From NCBI GenBank assembly GCA_022482815.1, contig JAKVOM010000001.1, positions 620,001-684,000 on the forward strand: DNA of 64,000 bases, written 5' to 3'. The translations under genes were made by a program, and so were the position numbers. A model generated the notes under the pieces. That model was given only the letters and a program-made list of their open reading frames with translations, was not told the DNA's origin and ran no database searches. How positions within the stretch are numbered: the stretch's first letter is position 1; each line of letters starts with the position of its first letter. This DNA comes from Acidaminococcus sp. (GTDB lineage Bacteria > Bacillota > Negativicutes > Acidaminococcales > Acidaminococcaceae). Positions 8,210 to 17,354 of this stretch are shown here, piece by piece.

Positions 8210-9403
8210 TCACTCCCCTTCTTTTTTCGCCAGAGCTCGTTTAAAATCTTCCCTCACTGCTTTTCTGAATGCCTCATCGTTATAGATATCGAGCAGCAGC
8301 TCGCACATGACGACAGCGCCTTTTTTCATCTGCTCCATGGCGTGCTCTGTAATCGTTGCATCCCGAAGCTCTGCAGAATGTCCAGGGCAAACCTTGTCGG
8401 TAATACAGATGTAAGGATGGATTGTCGGGCAGCGGTAGCTGACATTACCGGCGTCCGTTGAACCGGACGGAGGCAGCGGCGGTTCCACCGGTTCACCGCT
8501 GTCTCGGAAAAGTTCCTCCACTCTCTTTTCAAGAAGCGGTACCCGCACCATATCATCAAAATCCGGAAAACCTGACTTAAACGATACTTCGCAGTCGAGG
8601 GCAATGGCCGCACCCCGTGCGCAGTTCCGGATAATCCGATCCAGCCGCTGCAGTTCGTGACGTGTCGGATAACGAAATTCTATCCGCAGCTTTGAAGTAT
8701 CCGGAACAATATTCGGAGCTTTGCCGCCGTCGGTGATTACAGCTGAAGCAATCGTATAAGGACGGAAGGAATCCCGGCGGGCATCAAGCAGATCCAGAAA
8801 CTTACGGGCCGCTGTCAGCGCATTGGCACCATTCCAGGGATCTCCGGCCGCATGCGCCGTTCGGCCTGTAAATTGGATGTCATAGCAGCGCAGAGCCGTT
8901 GCGTCCGTATTGGTCCGGCTGGCACCGCCGCTCGTGCTGTGCATCATGATTGCAAGATCATTGTCATCAAAGACACCTGCCGGAGCAAAGTGCAGTTTAG
9001 CCCCATCCACTTCTTCCCCGGGCGTACCAATGACCTCCAAAGTGCCATGATATGCCTCTTCCGGAAGACGGCTCATAATCATTCCGGCCAGTACGGACAA
9101 TGAGCCGTGCAGGTTATGCCCGCAGCCATGACCGATCCCAGGGAGTGCATCATATTCCACCATAATGGAAGTCTTCGGGCCTTCACCCCTTTTCAGCGTA
9201 GCCCTGAACGCGGTTCCATAGCCCAGTTCCTTTTCCATGAACGGATACTCAATCGTAAATCCAAACGGCTTTAACGCCTCAACGATGGCCTGACTGGAAT
9301 GTATTTCTTCCCCGGAAACCTCCGGATGATCATACATATAACGTGCCAGTTCCTCTGCCAGAGGCAGATATTTATCGGCGAGAGATTTAACTTGTTGGTT
9401 CAT
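8210..9403 (-). CDS. M20 family amidohydrolase (AbgB/hippurate-hydrolase type)
   Basis: A 397-residue metal-dependent amidohydrolase. Motifs include EYDALPGIGHGCGHNLHG (metal His/Asp region), GTPGEEVDGAKLHF (catalytic Glu), FTGRTAHAAGDPWNGANAL in the dimerisation domain and PGHSAEL near the C terminus. This is the subgroup of aminobenzoyl-glutamate and N-acyl-amino-acid hydrolases. It is the first gene of a two-gene unit with a YfcC-type carrier, so it probably cleaves an imported N-acyl amino acid or dipeptide. A GAGGGGAAG ribosome site precedes the ATG. Which amide is cleaved is unknown. Confidence 0.88.
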   Translation of the reverse strand: MNQQVKSLADKYLPLAEELARYMYDHPEVSGEEIHSSQAIVEALKPFGFTIEYPFMEKELGYGTAFRATLKRGEGPKTSIMVEYDALPGIGHGCGHNLHGSLSVLAGMIMSRLPEEAYHGTLEVIGTPGEEVDGAKLHFAPAGVFDDNDLAIMMHSTSGGASRTNTDATALRCYDIQFTGRTAHAAGDPWNGANALTAARKFLDLLDARRDSFRPYTIASAVITDGGKAPNIVPDTSKLRIEFRYPTRHELQRLDRIIRNCARGAAIALDCEVSFKSGFPDFDDMVRVPLLEKRVEELFRDSGEPVEPPLPPSGSTDAGNVSYRCPTIHPYICITDKVCPGHSAELRDATITEHAMEQMKKGAVVMCELLLDIYNDEAFRKAVREDFKRALAKKEGE

Positions 9404-9630
9404 CTGGCTTCCCCTCTTTACTTTAGTTCTTTAATTAACTAATACTCCATATTATCATGATAACACAGAGCGGCCTTTTTGACTTTGAATTAATTCGCTT
9501 TTTTAGATAGGAGGCAAAATCTTTTTTAAAATATACCATTTGATACATTTTCATTTTTCCATTTTCGGTATTTTCCTTTTTCCGCGTTATAATAAGAGCA
9601 TCAAGCATCGTGAATTCAGGAGGTTTAACC

Positions 9631-10872
9631 ATGAGAGAAGCACTGCTCCGCCGCTTCCTGCGGTACGTACAAATTCCGTCCCAGAGTAAATCCGGTGTCC
9701 CTTCGGTACCCAGCACAAAAAGTCAATGGGACATGGCACACACACTGCAAAAAGAGCTGACAGAGCTGGGTCTTACCAATATTTATCTGAGCCCGCAGTG
9801 CGTGCTTACAGCCAAACTGCCCTCCAACCTGCCCCTGGGACAAAAAGCACCTGCCATCGGTTTCTGCACCCATATGGATACGGCCGATGCCGGGCTGTCC
9901 CCCATTGTACATCCGCGCGTCATTTCAAGCTACGACGGCAAAGATATCGTACTGAACCGAGAAAAAAATATCGTTATGACCGTAAAAGATCACCCGGAAC
10001 TCCTGGATTATATAGGGCAAGAACTGGTCGTGACAGACGGCACCAGTGTACTTGGTTCCGATAATAAAGCAGCCGTTGCCAACGTGATGACGGCCCTTGA
10101 TATCCTGGTCCACGATACTTCCCGTCGCCATGGAGATATCTATGTGGCTTTCGTCCCCGATGAAGAAGTCGGTCTCCGCGGCTCCAAAGCTCTGGAACTG
10201 GAACGGTTTCCCGTTGAATTTGCCTATACTATTGACTGCTGTGCCCTGGGAGAAGTGGTCTATGAGACATTTAACGCCGGCAGTACGTTCGTGACGATTC
10301 ACGGCGTCAATGCCCATCCCATGAGTGCCAAGGGAAAACTCGTCAATCCGACCTTGCTTGCCGTTGATTTTGTGAATCTCTTCGACCGTCGGGAGACTCC
10401 GGAATGCACAGAAGGAAAAGAAGGATACCTGTGGGTCAAAAGCATCCGTTCCAACGCGTCAACAGCCGAAGTTCGCATAGACATCCGTGACCATGATAAA
10501 GCCGGCTATGAAGAAAAAAAGAACCTCATACTGAAAAATGCGGACGTCATTCGGAAACGGGAGCCGCGTGCCCGTATCGAAGTCGAGGAAACAGATGTCT
10601 ATGCCAATATTGCCGACGCTATGACAGCCGGCAACAAAAAAGCCCTTGATGTTCTGTACAGTGCCCTGGACGAACTCAGCATCAAACCAAACACCATCGC
10701 TATGCGCGGCGGAACGGACGGTTCCTACCTCTCCTCCAAAGGAATCTTTACGCCAAATTATTTTACAGGCGGATTAAATTTCCATTCTCCTTATGAATTT
10801 CTGCCAACCGCATCGATGGAAAAATCTTGTCAGGTTACCCTGGCCCTGATTGACCGTGTGACAAAGTGCTAA
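9631..10872 (+). CDS. pepT: Peptidase T (tripeptide aminopeptidase)
   Basis: PepT is a cytoplasmic M20 zinc peptidase that removes the N-terminal residue from tripeptides. Motifs: FCTHMDTAD (metal His/Asp), GSDNKAAVANVMTAL (bridging Asp), VPDEEVGLRG (catalytic Glu), TIDCCALGEVVYETFNA, and RGGTDGSYLSSKG. The 413-residue length is normal. The ATG at 9631 lies 7 bases after AGGAGGT; a GTG 21 bases earlier is less likely. TATAAT at 9588-9593 is a plausible -10. It is divergent from the M20/YfcC unit and convergent with tatC. Confidence 0.95.
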   Translation: MREALLRRFLRYVQIPSQSKSGVPSVPSTKSQWDMAHTLQKELTELGLTNIYLSPQCVLTAKLPSNLPLGQKAPAIGFCTHMDTADAGLSPIVHPRVISSYDGKDIVLNREKNIVMTVKDHPELLDYIGQELVVTDGTSVLGSDNKAAVANVMTALDILVHDTSRRHGDIYVAFVPDEEVGLRGSKALELERFPVEFAYTIDCCALGEVVYETFNAGSTFVTIHGVNAHPMSAKGKLVNPTLLAVDFVNLFDRRETPECTEGKEGYLWVKSIRSNASTAEVRIDIRDHDKAGYEEKKNLILKNADVIRKREPRARIEVEETDVYANIADAMTAGNKKALDVLYSALDELSIKPNTIAMRGGTDGSYLSSKGIFTPNYFTGGLNFHSPYEFLPTASMEKSCQVTLALIDRVTKC

Positions 10873-10895
10873 ACATATCCCAGATTACATTCATA

Positions 10896-11158
10896 GAGGC
10901 TGTAACACAATAAAAGGTGCTTTTGGCCTATGGCATTCAGCCTGGTCTGCAACATCGTTTTAAAGCTTTTGATCAAATAAAATTTGATATAAAACCTAAA
11001 ATTTAGCAGTTAACCTAAATTTTAGGTTTTATTTTTATAAGTTCGTAGAAAAATGCCCTGGCAATTTTTCTTCCACGGGCAACCCGCGGCCAGCGGCCAG
11101 CGACCGGCGTAAAAGGGGCTGTGAAATAATGCGGATGCATTATTTCACAGCCCCTTTG
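10896..11158 (+). repeat. Composite intergenic repeat, copy B
   Basis: Same module order as copy A: GAGGCTGTAACACAATAAAA, GGTGCTTTTGGCCTATGGCA, central hairpin AAACCTAAAATTTAGC with AAATTTTAGGTTT, TTCGTAGAAAAATGCC, TTCCACGGGCAACCCGCGG, and the terminal hairpin GGGGCTGTGAAATAATGC / GCATTATTTCACAGCCCC. It fills the gap between the convergent genes pepT and tatC. Confidence 0.9.
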
Positions 11159-11214
11159 TTTGGCCTTCCGCCGCCCGAATTTCCCAGAGCAATCTGCGGC
11201 TAGCATTTTTGATA

Positions 11215-11940
11215 TTATTTTCTCAATACAAACCGAATAAACAAATTGCTTCCTTCATACAGCGCAATCATCGGTACTGCCAGCAGGCACTGGGACACCA
11301 TATCCGTCGTCGGCGTAATCACCGCTGCCAGAATGAAGGATGCCATGATAACAAATTTTCGTTTCTTTCTGAGCATCTGCGAAGAAATCAACCCCATTTT
11401 AGCAAACACGCACAGAACCATGGGAATGTTAAAGATAACTCCGAAGGGCAATACCAGCATCAGGACAAAGTCCAGATAACTTTCCATGGAAATCATGGGC
11501 TGTACCGTTTCACTGGTAAAAGCCAGAAAAAAGCGCAGTCCCTGCGGTAAAACCAGAAAGAAAGCGAAGGCGATGCCGCTCAGGAACAAGAGCAGCGATA
11601 GAGGTACTACTGCCATGAGTGTTCTTTTTTCTTCAGTCGTAAAGGCCGGCACCACAAAAGCCCAGAACTGATAGAAAAGAACAGGGGAAGACAGGATGGC
11701 ACCTGCCGTCAGCCCGGTTTTGAAGTAAATCAGGAAAGCTTCAGCCGGCTTGATGAAATAGAGCGTTCCTGCAGGTGCTGTGAGAAAGTGCATAATATCA
11801 TCAATACGCAGCTCACTGATGATGGTGCACAGCACGAGGGCAATAATCGCCTTGATGAGACGGCTTCGTAATTCTGTCAGATGGCCCGTCAGTGACATGA
11901 CCGTCCCACTGCTGCCTTCTCGATGTTGTACGGCTTCCAT
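11215..11940 (-). CDS. tatC: Sec-independent protein translocase TatC
   Basis: TatC is the membrane receptor for twin-arginine signal peptides. The 241-residue protein has six membrane segments; the N-terminal LTGHLTELRSRLI and the loop PVLFYQFWAFVVPAFTTEEKR are the conserved signature regions. It begins 3 bases after the tatA stop and shares its transcript. Only tatA and tatC are present, the minimal Tat system usual in Firmicutes. The divergent neighbour encodes a protein with a Tat signal. Confidence 0.96.
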   Translation of the reverse strand: MEAVQHREGSSGTVMSLTGHLTELRSRLIKAIIALVLCTIISELRIDDIMHFLTAPAGTLYFIKPAEAFLIYFKTGLTAGAILSSPVLFYQFWAFVVPAFTTEEKRTLMAVVPLSLLLFLSGIAFAFFLVLPQGLRFFLAFTSETVQPMISMESYLDFVLMLVLPFGVIFNIPMVLCVFAKMGLISSQMLRKKRKFVIMASFILAAVITPTTDMVSQCLLAVPMIALYEGSNLFIRFVLRK

Positions 11941-11943
11941 AAA

Positions 11944-12147
11944 TTACTTTCCGGATTCAGCCGGTTTGGAAACGGCAGCCTTTTCCGCTTCCGGCTTATC
12001 TTCTGCTGCCGGACTATTGAGGGCCGTCTTAAATTCATTCATGCTTTTTCCCATCGCTTTGCCAATCTCGGGAAGCTTACCAGGACCAAAAACAACCAGA
12101 CCGATGATCAGGATCAATACCAGTTCAGGAACACCCAGACCAAACAT
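11944..12147 (-). CDS. tatA: Sec-independent protein translocase TatA
   Basis: A 67-residue TatA: MFGLGVPELVLILIIGLVVF membrane segment, the FGPGKLPEIGKAMG hinge and amphipathic helix, then a charged Ala/Glu/Lys-rich tail. TatA oligomers form the translocation path. The ATG at 12147 was chosen because AGGAGTG lies 6 bases upstream and because MFGLG is the family start; an ATG three codons earlier would overlap the ribosome site. Confidence 0.95.
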   Translation of the reverse strand: MFGLGVPELVLILIIGLVVFGPGKLPEIGKAMGKSMNEFKTALNSPAAEDKPEAEKAAVSKPAESGK

Positions 12148-12331
12148 ACACGTCACTCCTTTTTATATTATGAGCTTACTTTAGCGATGATTTGTAAGAA
12201 TTTAGTAATTATTCGGGAATATTTAGGTAAAAATCTCCTGATTTACGATATTTTTACTATTTTCATACTTTTTCTTTATATTTTGTCCCTAGACTGAAAG
12301 AAAAATTAAATCGAAACAGGAGGATCTAAGT

Positions 12332-13501
12332 ATGAAAAATCCATTGGAGTCCACCGTAAATCAAAAAATGTCACGCCGCGGCTTTTTGAAACTAGCTGCA
12401 GGTACCGTTCTGGGCGCTTCTCTATTGTCTATGCCTGATTTGAAAAGAGCTAGTGCAGCGAAAAGCGCCGCTCGTTCCCTGAGACCTGTTGCTTATTCCG
12501 CCATTCCGCAGGATGCCATTGCTTCCGCCAAATCATCAAACCTGATTGACTCCTGCTGGCAGCAAATTCTTGAATTTGCCGGTTCCATTCAGGACGCATC
12601 CCTGCGTTCTTCCGTCATCAGCCTCCTGAATAATCCGCTTCCCACTTTCATGAAGAATTATTCCTCTGCAAGTGCCCGTGAAGCTTTATACAACAAGTTA
12701 GCCGCTAACGGTCTGGTTGATCCTGCCAAGATTGATGCAGCCCACATTCTGCCGCCGTTTGATGGTACGGTACAGGCTTTCAGGACAGCTCCAGGGTCCG
12801 GCTACGGCAGCCATCACCCCTATCCCGGAGGACTGGCTACCCACGTTAACGCCAACCTGCATATTACGAATTATATCTGCAAAACTTATCAGGAAGTCTT
12901 CCTGTATGATGTCAATCGTGATATTGCCATTGCCGCTCAGGCACTGCACGATATTGCCAAGCCTTTTGTCTTCCAGTGGCAAAAAAATGGTGCTTCCCTG
13001 AAGGAATACACTATTGCCGGGCAGGGCGCTCATCACGTCATCTCCCTGGCAGAAGTCATCTTCCGCGGTTTTCCGGCAGAAGAAGTTGTTGCCCAGGCTT
13101 GCGCACATGCCGCTCCAACTTCAAAGAAAGATGAAGCCAACGTAGTCAGCTGGCTGACGGCAGCTGCCATCATGGCCGGAAAGGATCCTGTCGCTTACGG
13201 CCTTCTGAATGCCTCCGGTGACGGACTGCCTGCCCCGCATCATCAGGAGGGGTACATCGTTCACCTTGGAGATCATGACTGGGTACTGTCCTCTCCGGCA
13301 GCACAGAAGACGGTCAGCATGCTGAAGGAAATTGCCCGCCGCAATTACGGTATGAGCGATGCGGATTTGAATGGTGCCAAATTCAACCACTTCCGCAACT
13401 ATGTGGGTTCACAGCTCTCTTATATGTATCTGAACTGTCTGCAGGCCGAGCCAGATGGTTTCAATCTGGCTGTCCGTGAAGTCGCTAAAGTCATTCGATA
13501 A
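12332..13501 (+). CDS. Tat-exported HD-domain protein, function unknown
   Basis: A 389-residue protein with a clear twin-arginine signal: MSRRGFLKLAAG at residues 13-24, a hydrophobic stretch, and an ASA-type cleavage site near 40-43. The mature part has an HD-like metal pattern: HH at 161-162, H171, LHD at 205-207 (H206-D207), HH at 234-235 and H259. HD proteins are usually cytoplasmic metal-dependent phosphohydrolases; an exported, Tat-dependent one suggests it folds around its metal before export. It is transcribed divergently from tatA-tatC. AGGAGG precedes the ATG by 9 bases. Substrate unknown; the HD assignment rests on motif spacing only. Confidence 0.8.
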   Translation: MKNPLESTVNQKMSRRGFLKLAAGTVLGASLLSMPDLKRASAAKSAARSLRPVAYSAIPQDAIASAKSSNLIDSCWQQILEFAGSIQDASLRSSVISLLNNPLPTFMKNYSSASAREALYNKLAANGLVDPAKIDAAHILPPFDGTVQAFRTAPGSGYGSHHPYPGGLATHVNANLHITNYICKTYQEVFLYDVNRDIAIAAQALHDIAKPFVFQWQKNGASLKEYTIAGQGAHHVISLAEVIFRGFPAEEVVAQACAHAAPTSKKDEANVVSWLTAAAIMAGKDPVAYGLLNASGDGLPAPHHQEGYIVHLGDHDWVLSSPAAQKTVSMLKEIARRNYGMSDADLNGAKFNHFRNYVGSQLSYMYLNCLQAEPDGFNLAVREVAKVIR

Positions 13502-13506
13502 ATCAT

Positions 13507-13690
13507 AAAAAGGGACTGTGGAATAATGCGTATAGCAATATTTCACAGTCCCTTTTTCACGCTTTCCGCAGCCCGCCCGTGGAAGAAAAATGACTAAGGC
13601 ATTTTTCTATGAATTTATAAAAATAAAAACCTAAGATTTAGGTTAACTGCTAAATCTTAGGTTTTTTATTTGAATCAAAAGCCAATGTTA
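13507..13690 (-). repeat. Composite intergenic repeat, copy C (reverse, left arm lost)
   Basis: Read on the plus strand it begins with the terminal hairpin AGGGACTGTGGAATAATGC... TTTCACAGTCCCT (13511-13552), then CCGCCCGTGGAAG, ATGACTAAGGCATTTTTC and the central hairpin CCTAAGATTTAGG... CTAAATCTTAGG. The GGCGCC-type arm is missing or degenerate. It separates the convergent HD-protein and copper-amine-oxidase-N genes. Confidence 0.87.
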
Positions 13691-13740
13691 TTCGTTCAGG
13701 ACAAAATTATAATTTTGTCTCCACGAGCAGCCTGCGTTTT

Positions 13741-14742
13741 TTAATGCCCCGTGACCAGCTTTGTAGCTTCTTTCTTCGTCAAAGCCTGGGCTGAAGCGTA
13801 GGAGTGTGCAAAGCCGTTATCATCCCATGTCAGCAGCTTATAAGCATCTTTTTCTCCACGTCCGCGGATTTTCTGTTCCCCGGCAAGCCAGCTCTTATCC
13901 ACGGCATACTTCGTATAGTCGCCGCTGATATCAGTTGCTTGTTTACTGGTCTTGGCCACCCTGTACATCGAACCATCCTTATAGTTAATCTGCGCGGTCT
14001 CATCGGAAATGAGATAGTATGCGTCGGCAGTCTTATTCTTCAGTGCCGCAGGAACCGGAATGGAATAGCCCAGTTTCTTTTCCATGTCGCTGACGGACTT
14101 ATACGCAACCATCGGGTTAGCCGTGCTTGTTTCCGTTCCCGCAGCCGCCGTACTTGTTGTTGAGTCTATTGGCTTTGCTTCCGCGGCACTTTGGAAAGCG
14201 TCCGATGCCTTTTGCAGCTCTGCTTTTTGAACCGTAATTTTTACGGTCTTGTCAGCAACGGATACATCATTAAAGAAAGCACCGAAAACATCGGCCGGAA
14301 CATACGTCACTCCGTTGATGATTTCCGGAGCAGCATCGTATTTGAAAGTCTGATCAAGGTTAATAGCCTTCAGTTTGCCCTGCCGCTTATATTCGTTGAC
14401 GCCATTTTTAAAGTCCATGGAAGCAATACTCATGTCCATCCTTGCGGTCGTTTTTTCAGGGATCCAGGTCAGAGTATAGCCCAACGCATCGGAAACCTTG
14501 CGCAGCGGAATCAAAACGGTCTTGTTCTGCTTTAATGCAGCAGCAGGAAGGCCGGTTGTATCGAGCTTTTTCCCCTCGACATAAAGACTACAATCTTTCA
14601 GAACCTGACTTTTCGTGGCTGCTTCCACCGTTACGGCGGGAGGAACGCTGGCAGTCGTTTTGGCAGCAGGTTCTGCCGCAAAAGAAACTGCAGAAACAGA
14701 TAAAAGTGCAGTGAGCACAGCGGCTGTAATGTGACGATTCAT
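13741..14742 (-). CDS. Exported protein with copper-amine-oxidase N-terminal-like domain
   Basis: A 333-residue secreted protein. MNRHITAAVLTALLSVSAVS is a Sec signal with likely cleavage after SFA. Residues about 55-160 (LYVEGKKL... NKTVLIPLRKVSDALGYTLTW... INGVTYVPADVF) match the copper amine oxidase N-like repeat, a substrate- or wall-binding fold common in Firmicute exported proteins and without catalysis. The C-terminal half has no recognised family. The ATG at 14742 follows GAGGAGGG by 8 bases; upstream in-frame ATGs lack a site. It probably acts at the cell envelope; the role is unknown. Confidence 0.8.
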   Translation of the reverse strand: MNRHITAAVLTALLSVSAVSFAAEPAAKTTASVPPAVTVEAATKSQVLKDCSLYVEGKKLDTTGLPAAALKQNKTVLIPLRKVSDALGYTLTWIPEKTTARMDMSIASMDFKNGVNEYKRQGKLKAINLDQTFKYDAAPEIINGVTYVPADVFGAFFNDVSVADKTVKITVQKAELQKASDAFQSAAEAKPIDSTTSTAAAGTETSTANPMVAYKSVSDMEKKLGYSIPVPAALKNKTADAYYLISDETAQINYKDGSMYRVAKTSKQATDISGDYTKYAVDKSWLAGEQKIRGRGEKDAYKLLTWDDNGFAHSYASAQALTKKEATKLVTGH

Positions 14743-15017
14743 AGTAAATTCCCTCCTCATGTCTATTCTTCCCTTCATTGTAGCATAGACCGGGGAAAGA
14801 GAAAAATTTTTTATCTAAAATTTTCGCCGCTGTCACCGATTTATCAAAACTGATTCATTTAGCCGCAATAAAGCCCTTATGCTCGTGCTGCTGCACAAAA
14901 ATTTTGTCGTAAAAAACGCCCTTAAATCAGGACTGCCGGCAAAACAGATGATTGAAGAATGCCATCGGCACCAGATTAGGCTTGTTTTTGCCGGGCAGGC
15001 CGAAAACAGTCATGATA
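14743..15017. other. Intergenic, no gene recognised
   Basis: Upstream region of the copper-amine-oxidase-N gene followed by sequence with no convincing frame or structure. The open frame crossing 14879-15145 runs through the terminator and has no family signature. Confidence 0.5.
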
Positions 15018-15052
15018 CAAAAAACCCATCCGATTCCTCGGATGGGTTTTTT
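15018..15052. terminator. Strong bidirectional terminator without adjacent gene
   Basis: AACCCATCCGA / TCGGATGGGTT with a TTCC loop, flanked by A6 and T6. No gene ends within 200 bases on either side, so it may mark the end of a lost gene or of a small RNA. Confidence 0.8.
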
Positions 15053-15233
15053 GTAGGAAAAGTATGTGTTGAAAGGGTTGAATTCATGGATTGCCTCTAC
15101 ACGGCCGAATTTGGAGGCAGGCCATGCGCTTGGCAAACTACATGATAGTTAAAGGATGTCGCGATCTCCTTTATGAGGCTACAATATCACACCCCCTTAA
15201 TAATCACAACAGTATTAAATAAAATACACAGGT

Positions 15234-15261
15234 TATCACAATATTTTATTTGTGATATACT
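15234..15261 (+). promoter_or_regulatory. LysR operator overlapping extended -10 of the lysR gene
   Basis: TATCACA (15234-15240) and TGTGATA (15251-15257) form a spaced inverted repeat with a T-N11-A-like centre, typical of LysR boxes. The right half overlaps TGATATACT (15253-15261), an extended -10. This suggests autoregulation by the gene that starts at 15291. Confidence 0.55.
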
Positions 15262-15290
15262 TAGACTGACTATATAAGGAGGTTTTCGGA

Positions 15291-16253
15291 ATGAATACGG
15301 ACGAATCGCTGTTCCTGCTGGCAGCGGAAGAATTAAGCTTTACTAAAGCAGCAAAAAAAGCTTACGTCACACAACAGTGCCTGAGTGCCCACATCAAAAA
15401 GTTAGAAAGAAAATACCAGGCACATCTGTTTAACCGTACCACGCCCCTTTCCCTGACGCCATCCGGAAAAATTCTTTATCAATCCCTGCGAAAAATCCAG
15501 ATCATCGAAAATTCCACCCAGGAAACTCTCTCGGGAATCCGGGAAGGAACACGGGGAACCGTCACCATCGGAATGAGTTCCAGCCGGGTCCAGCTGCTGC
15601 TGCCTATCCTCTATAACAGCTATCATAAAGAATTCCCTAATGTGACCATTGCCGTAGTCATCGACGATGTCCGCTATCAGGCACAGAACCTTCTGAACGG
15701 GAAAATTGATTTTCTAATCGGCGTAAACTGCCCTACCGACCGTAATCTTACCTATATGCCCATTGAAGAAGAGCAAGTTTATTTCTTGGCAACCGATCAG
15801 CTTCTTGAAAAATATGCCGCTACCCAGGGAGCTTATCCTCATACGCTGCGAACAAGAGTCATTGACTTATCAGAATTCCATCCACTGCCGCTTGTAGCCA
15901 ACAGTAAGGGAAGCATGATTGCCGAATTGGTCATACGTTATTTTAACCGCTATGCCATTATCTATAATCCTGAAGTCCGCGTCAGTGATGCCGATGCGCA
16001 GATTCGCCTTGTTGCCACGGGACTTGTAGGCGTATTTATCGGAGCGTACCACCTGCCTATCGTACAGGAATACAACGCACTTCATCCCGACTGGCCTCCG
16101 ATTCGGGTGTATAAGCCAAAGAACATGACTGAAACGCTCCATTACGAGATTGTTACGCACCGCCACGCCGAACATCCGCTGTACATCAAACGGCTGATTG
16201 AACTTTGCCGGGAAATTTCCATGCAGCAGGCGACGCAGCGCATGGCGCCATAA
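15291..16253 (+). CDS. LysR-family transcriptional regulator
   Basis: A 320-residue LTTR. The N-terminal winged helix-turn-helix covers residues about 8-60 (ELSFTKAAKKAYVTQQCLSAHIKKLERKYQAHLFNR is the recognition region). The type-2 periplasmic-binding-like effector domain begins near 90 (GTVTIGMSSSRVQLLLPIL). The ATG lies 8 bases after AGGAGG. No divergent target gene is adjacent: upstream are a terminator and a possible operator, and downstream a convergent two-component system. Target and ligand are unknown. Confidence 0.93.
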   Translation: MNTDESLFLLAAEELSFTKAAKKAYVTQQCLSAHIKKLERKYQAHLFNRTTPLSLTPSGKILYQSLRKIQIIENSTQETLSGIREGTRGTVTIGMSSSRVQLLLPILYNSYHKEFPNVTIAVVIDDVRYQAQNLLNGKIDFLIGVNCPTDRNLTYMPIEEEQVYFLATDQLLEKYAATQGAYPHTLRTRVIDLSEFHPLPLVANSKGSMIAELVIRYFNRYAIIYNPEVRVSDADAQIRLVATGLVGVFIGAYHLPIVQEYNALHPDWPPIRVYKPKNMTETLHYEIVTHRHAEHPLYIKRLIELCREISMQQATQRMAP

Positions 16254-16385
16254 AAATCAGCAGATAGCCGGCAGCAGGCTGCAGACAGCTCGCTTGAAGC
16301 AGAAAATAACAGTGATTAGTACACCCGTGCGAGCAGCCACTATGGCGGATAAAACAGGCAGTTGGCAGATAGCAGTTAGCTGCAG

Positions 16386-16445
16386 ATAGCAAAAAGCGCT
16401 TTTGGCTTTTGGCATTTAGCCGCTGCTGCAAAAGCTTGGCACGAC
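16386..16445 (+). repeat. Composite intergenic repeat, copy D (fragment)
   Basis: Only the AAAGCGCTTTTGGCTTTTGGCATTTAGC arm and the following GCTGCTGCAAAAGCTTGGCA are recognisable; the hairpins are lost. The rest of 16254-16553 holds nothing else recognisable. It lies between convergent lysR and response-regulator genes. Confidence 0.6.
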
Positions 16446-16553
16446 GTGAGAGGGAGATGAAAAAACTGCAAATAAAAGCTAGTTTTTTATTCCCTGAAAT
16501 CCGCCTATGTCTTGTTTTCTGTAGTGCGGCCTTTGTCAGCAGCTAATGATCCA

Positions 16554-16590
16554 TAAAAAAATCGGACCCCGTAAGGGATCCGATTTTTTT
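16554..16590. terminator. Bidirectional terminator between lysR and the two-component system
   Basis: ATCGGACCCC / GGGATCCGAT stem with GTAA loop, A7 before and T7 after. Confidence 0.85.
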
Positions 16591-16663
16591 CTATTATTGA
16601 TTCGCAGCAAACTTCACTGCGGTTTGTATCCACGAGCGACACGCGACATGCACCCCGCGGATT

Positions 16664-17353
16664 TTACCCCCGGAAACGGTAGCCGGCGCCCCAGACGGTT
16701 TCAATATAACGCGGTTTAGACGTATCGGCTTCGATTTTTTCACGAATGCGGTTGACATGGACAGATACCGTCGCTGTTTCCCCGATAGCATCGCTGCCCC
16801 AAACCCTTTCAAACAGCGTATCCTTACTGAAAACAATGCCGGGGTTCTTAGCCAAAAAGAGCAGCAGCTCAAATTCCTTATTGGCCAGGGTAACTTCTTT
16901 TTTACCCAGAAATACCTGGTGGGAAGCCTCATCAATTACAAGGTCCCCGAAGCGCAGTACGTCGTGTCTGGCACTTTCCCGCTGCGTTAACTGATCATAA
17001 CGGGTCAGATGTCCCTTGACACGTGCCACAAGTTCATTGGGGCTGAAAGGCTTCACGATATAGTCATCTGCCCCGAGACCAAGACCGCGAATTTTATCTA
17101 CTTCCTCCTGACGGGCCGAAACAAGAAGGATTGGAATATTCTTAGCGGCCCGAATTTCTCGGCAGAGCTGGAATCCATCCACGCCGGGCAGCATGATGTC
17201 GAGAAGAACCAGATCCACGTTTTCGTGGAGTGCCTTTTTGCGTCCTTCCGTTCCGTTAAAAGCCATCTCTACGGCAAAGCCGTTAGCTTCCAGATAATCT
17301 CTTTCTAATTCGGCAATTCCCTTGTCATCTTCAATAATCAAAATAGTTTTCAT
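16664..17353 (-). CDS. OmpR/PhoB-family response regulator
   Basis: A 229-residue regulator. The receiver domain (1-120) has acidic residues D9/D10, phospho-acceptor D52 in LLDIMLPG, and the conserved Lys in IVKPFSP. A winged-helix DNA-binding domain follows (VTLANKEFELLLFLAKNPG... VSVHVNRIREKI... VWGAGYRF). The start MKTILIIEDD at 17353 has GAGGAAAG upstream; the frame extends further but overlaps the kinase gene. It sits 1 base downstream of its cognate kinase. Confidence 0.94.
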   Translation of the reverse strand: MKTILIIEDDKGIAELERDYLEANGFAVEMAFNGTEGRKKALHENVDLVLLDIMLPGVDGFQLCREIRAAKNIPILLVSARQEEVDKIRGLGLGADDYIVKPFSPNELVARVKGHLTRYDQLTQRESARHDVLRFGDLVIDEASHQVFLGKKEVTLANKEFELLLFLAKNPGIVFSKDTLFERVWGSDAIGETATVSVHVNRIREKIEADTSKPRYIETVWGAGYRFRG

Positions 17354-17354
17354 G

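Noticed and set aside
6684-8285. 533-codon open frame on the plus strand
   Set aside because: It lies antisense to the conserved YfcC-type carrier, is rich in His, Asn and Lys, and has no family motif or ribosome site; a composition artefact.
14879-15145. 88-codon open frame
   Set aside because: Runs straight through a strong terminator and has no ribosome site.
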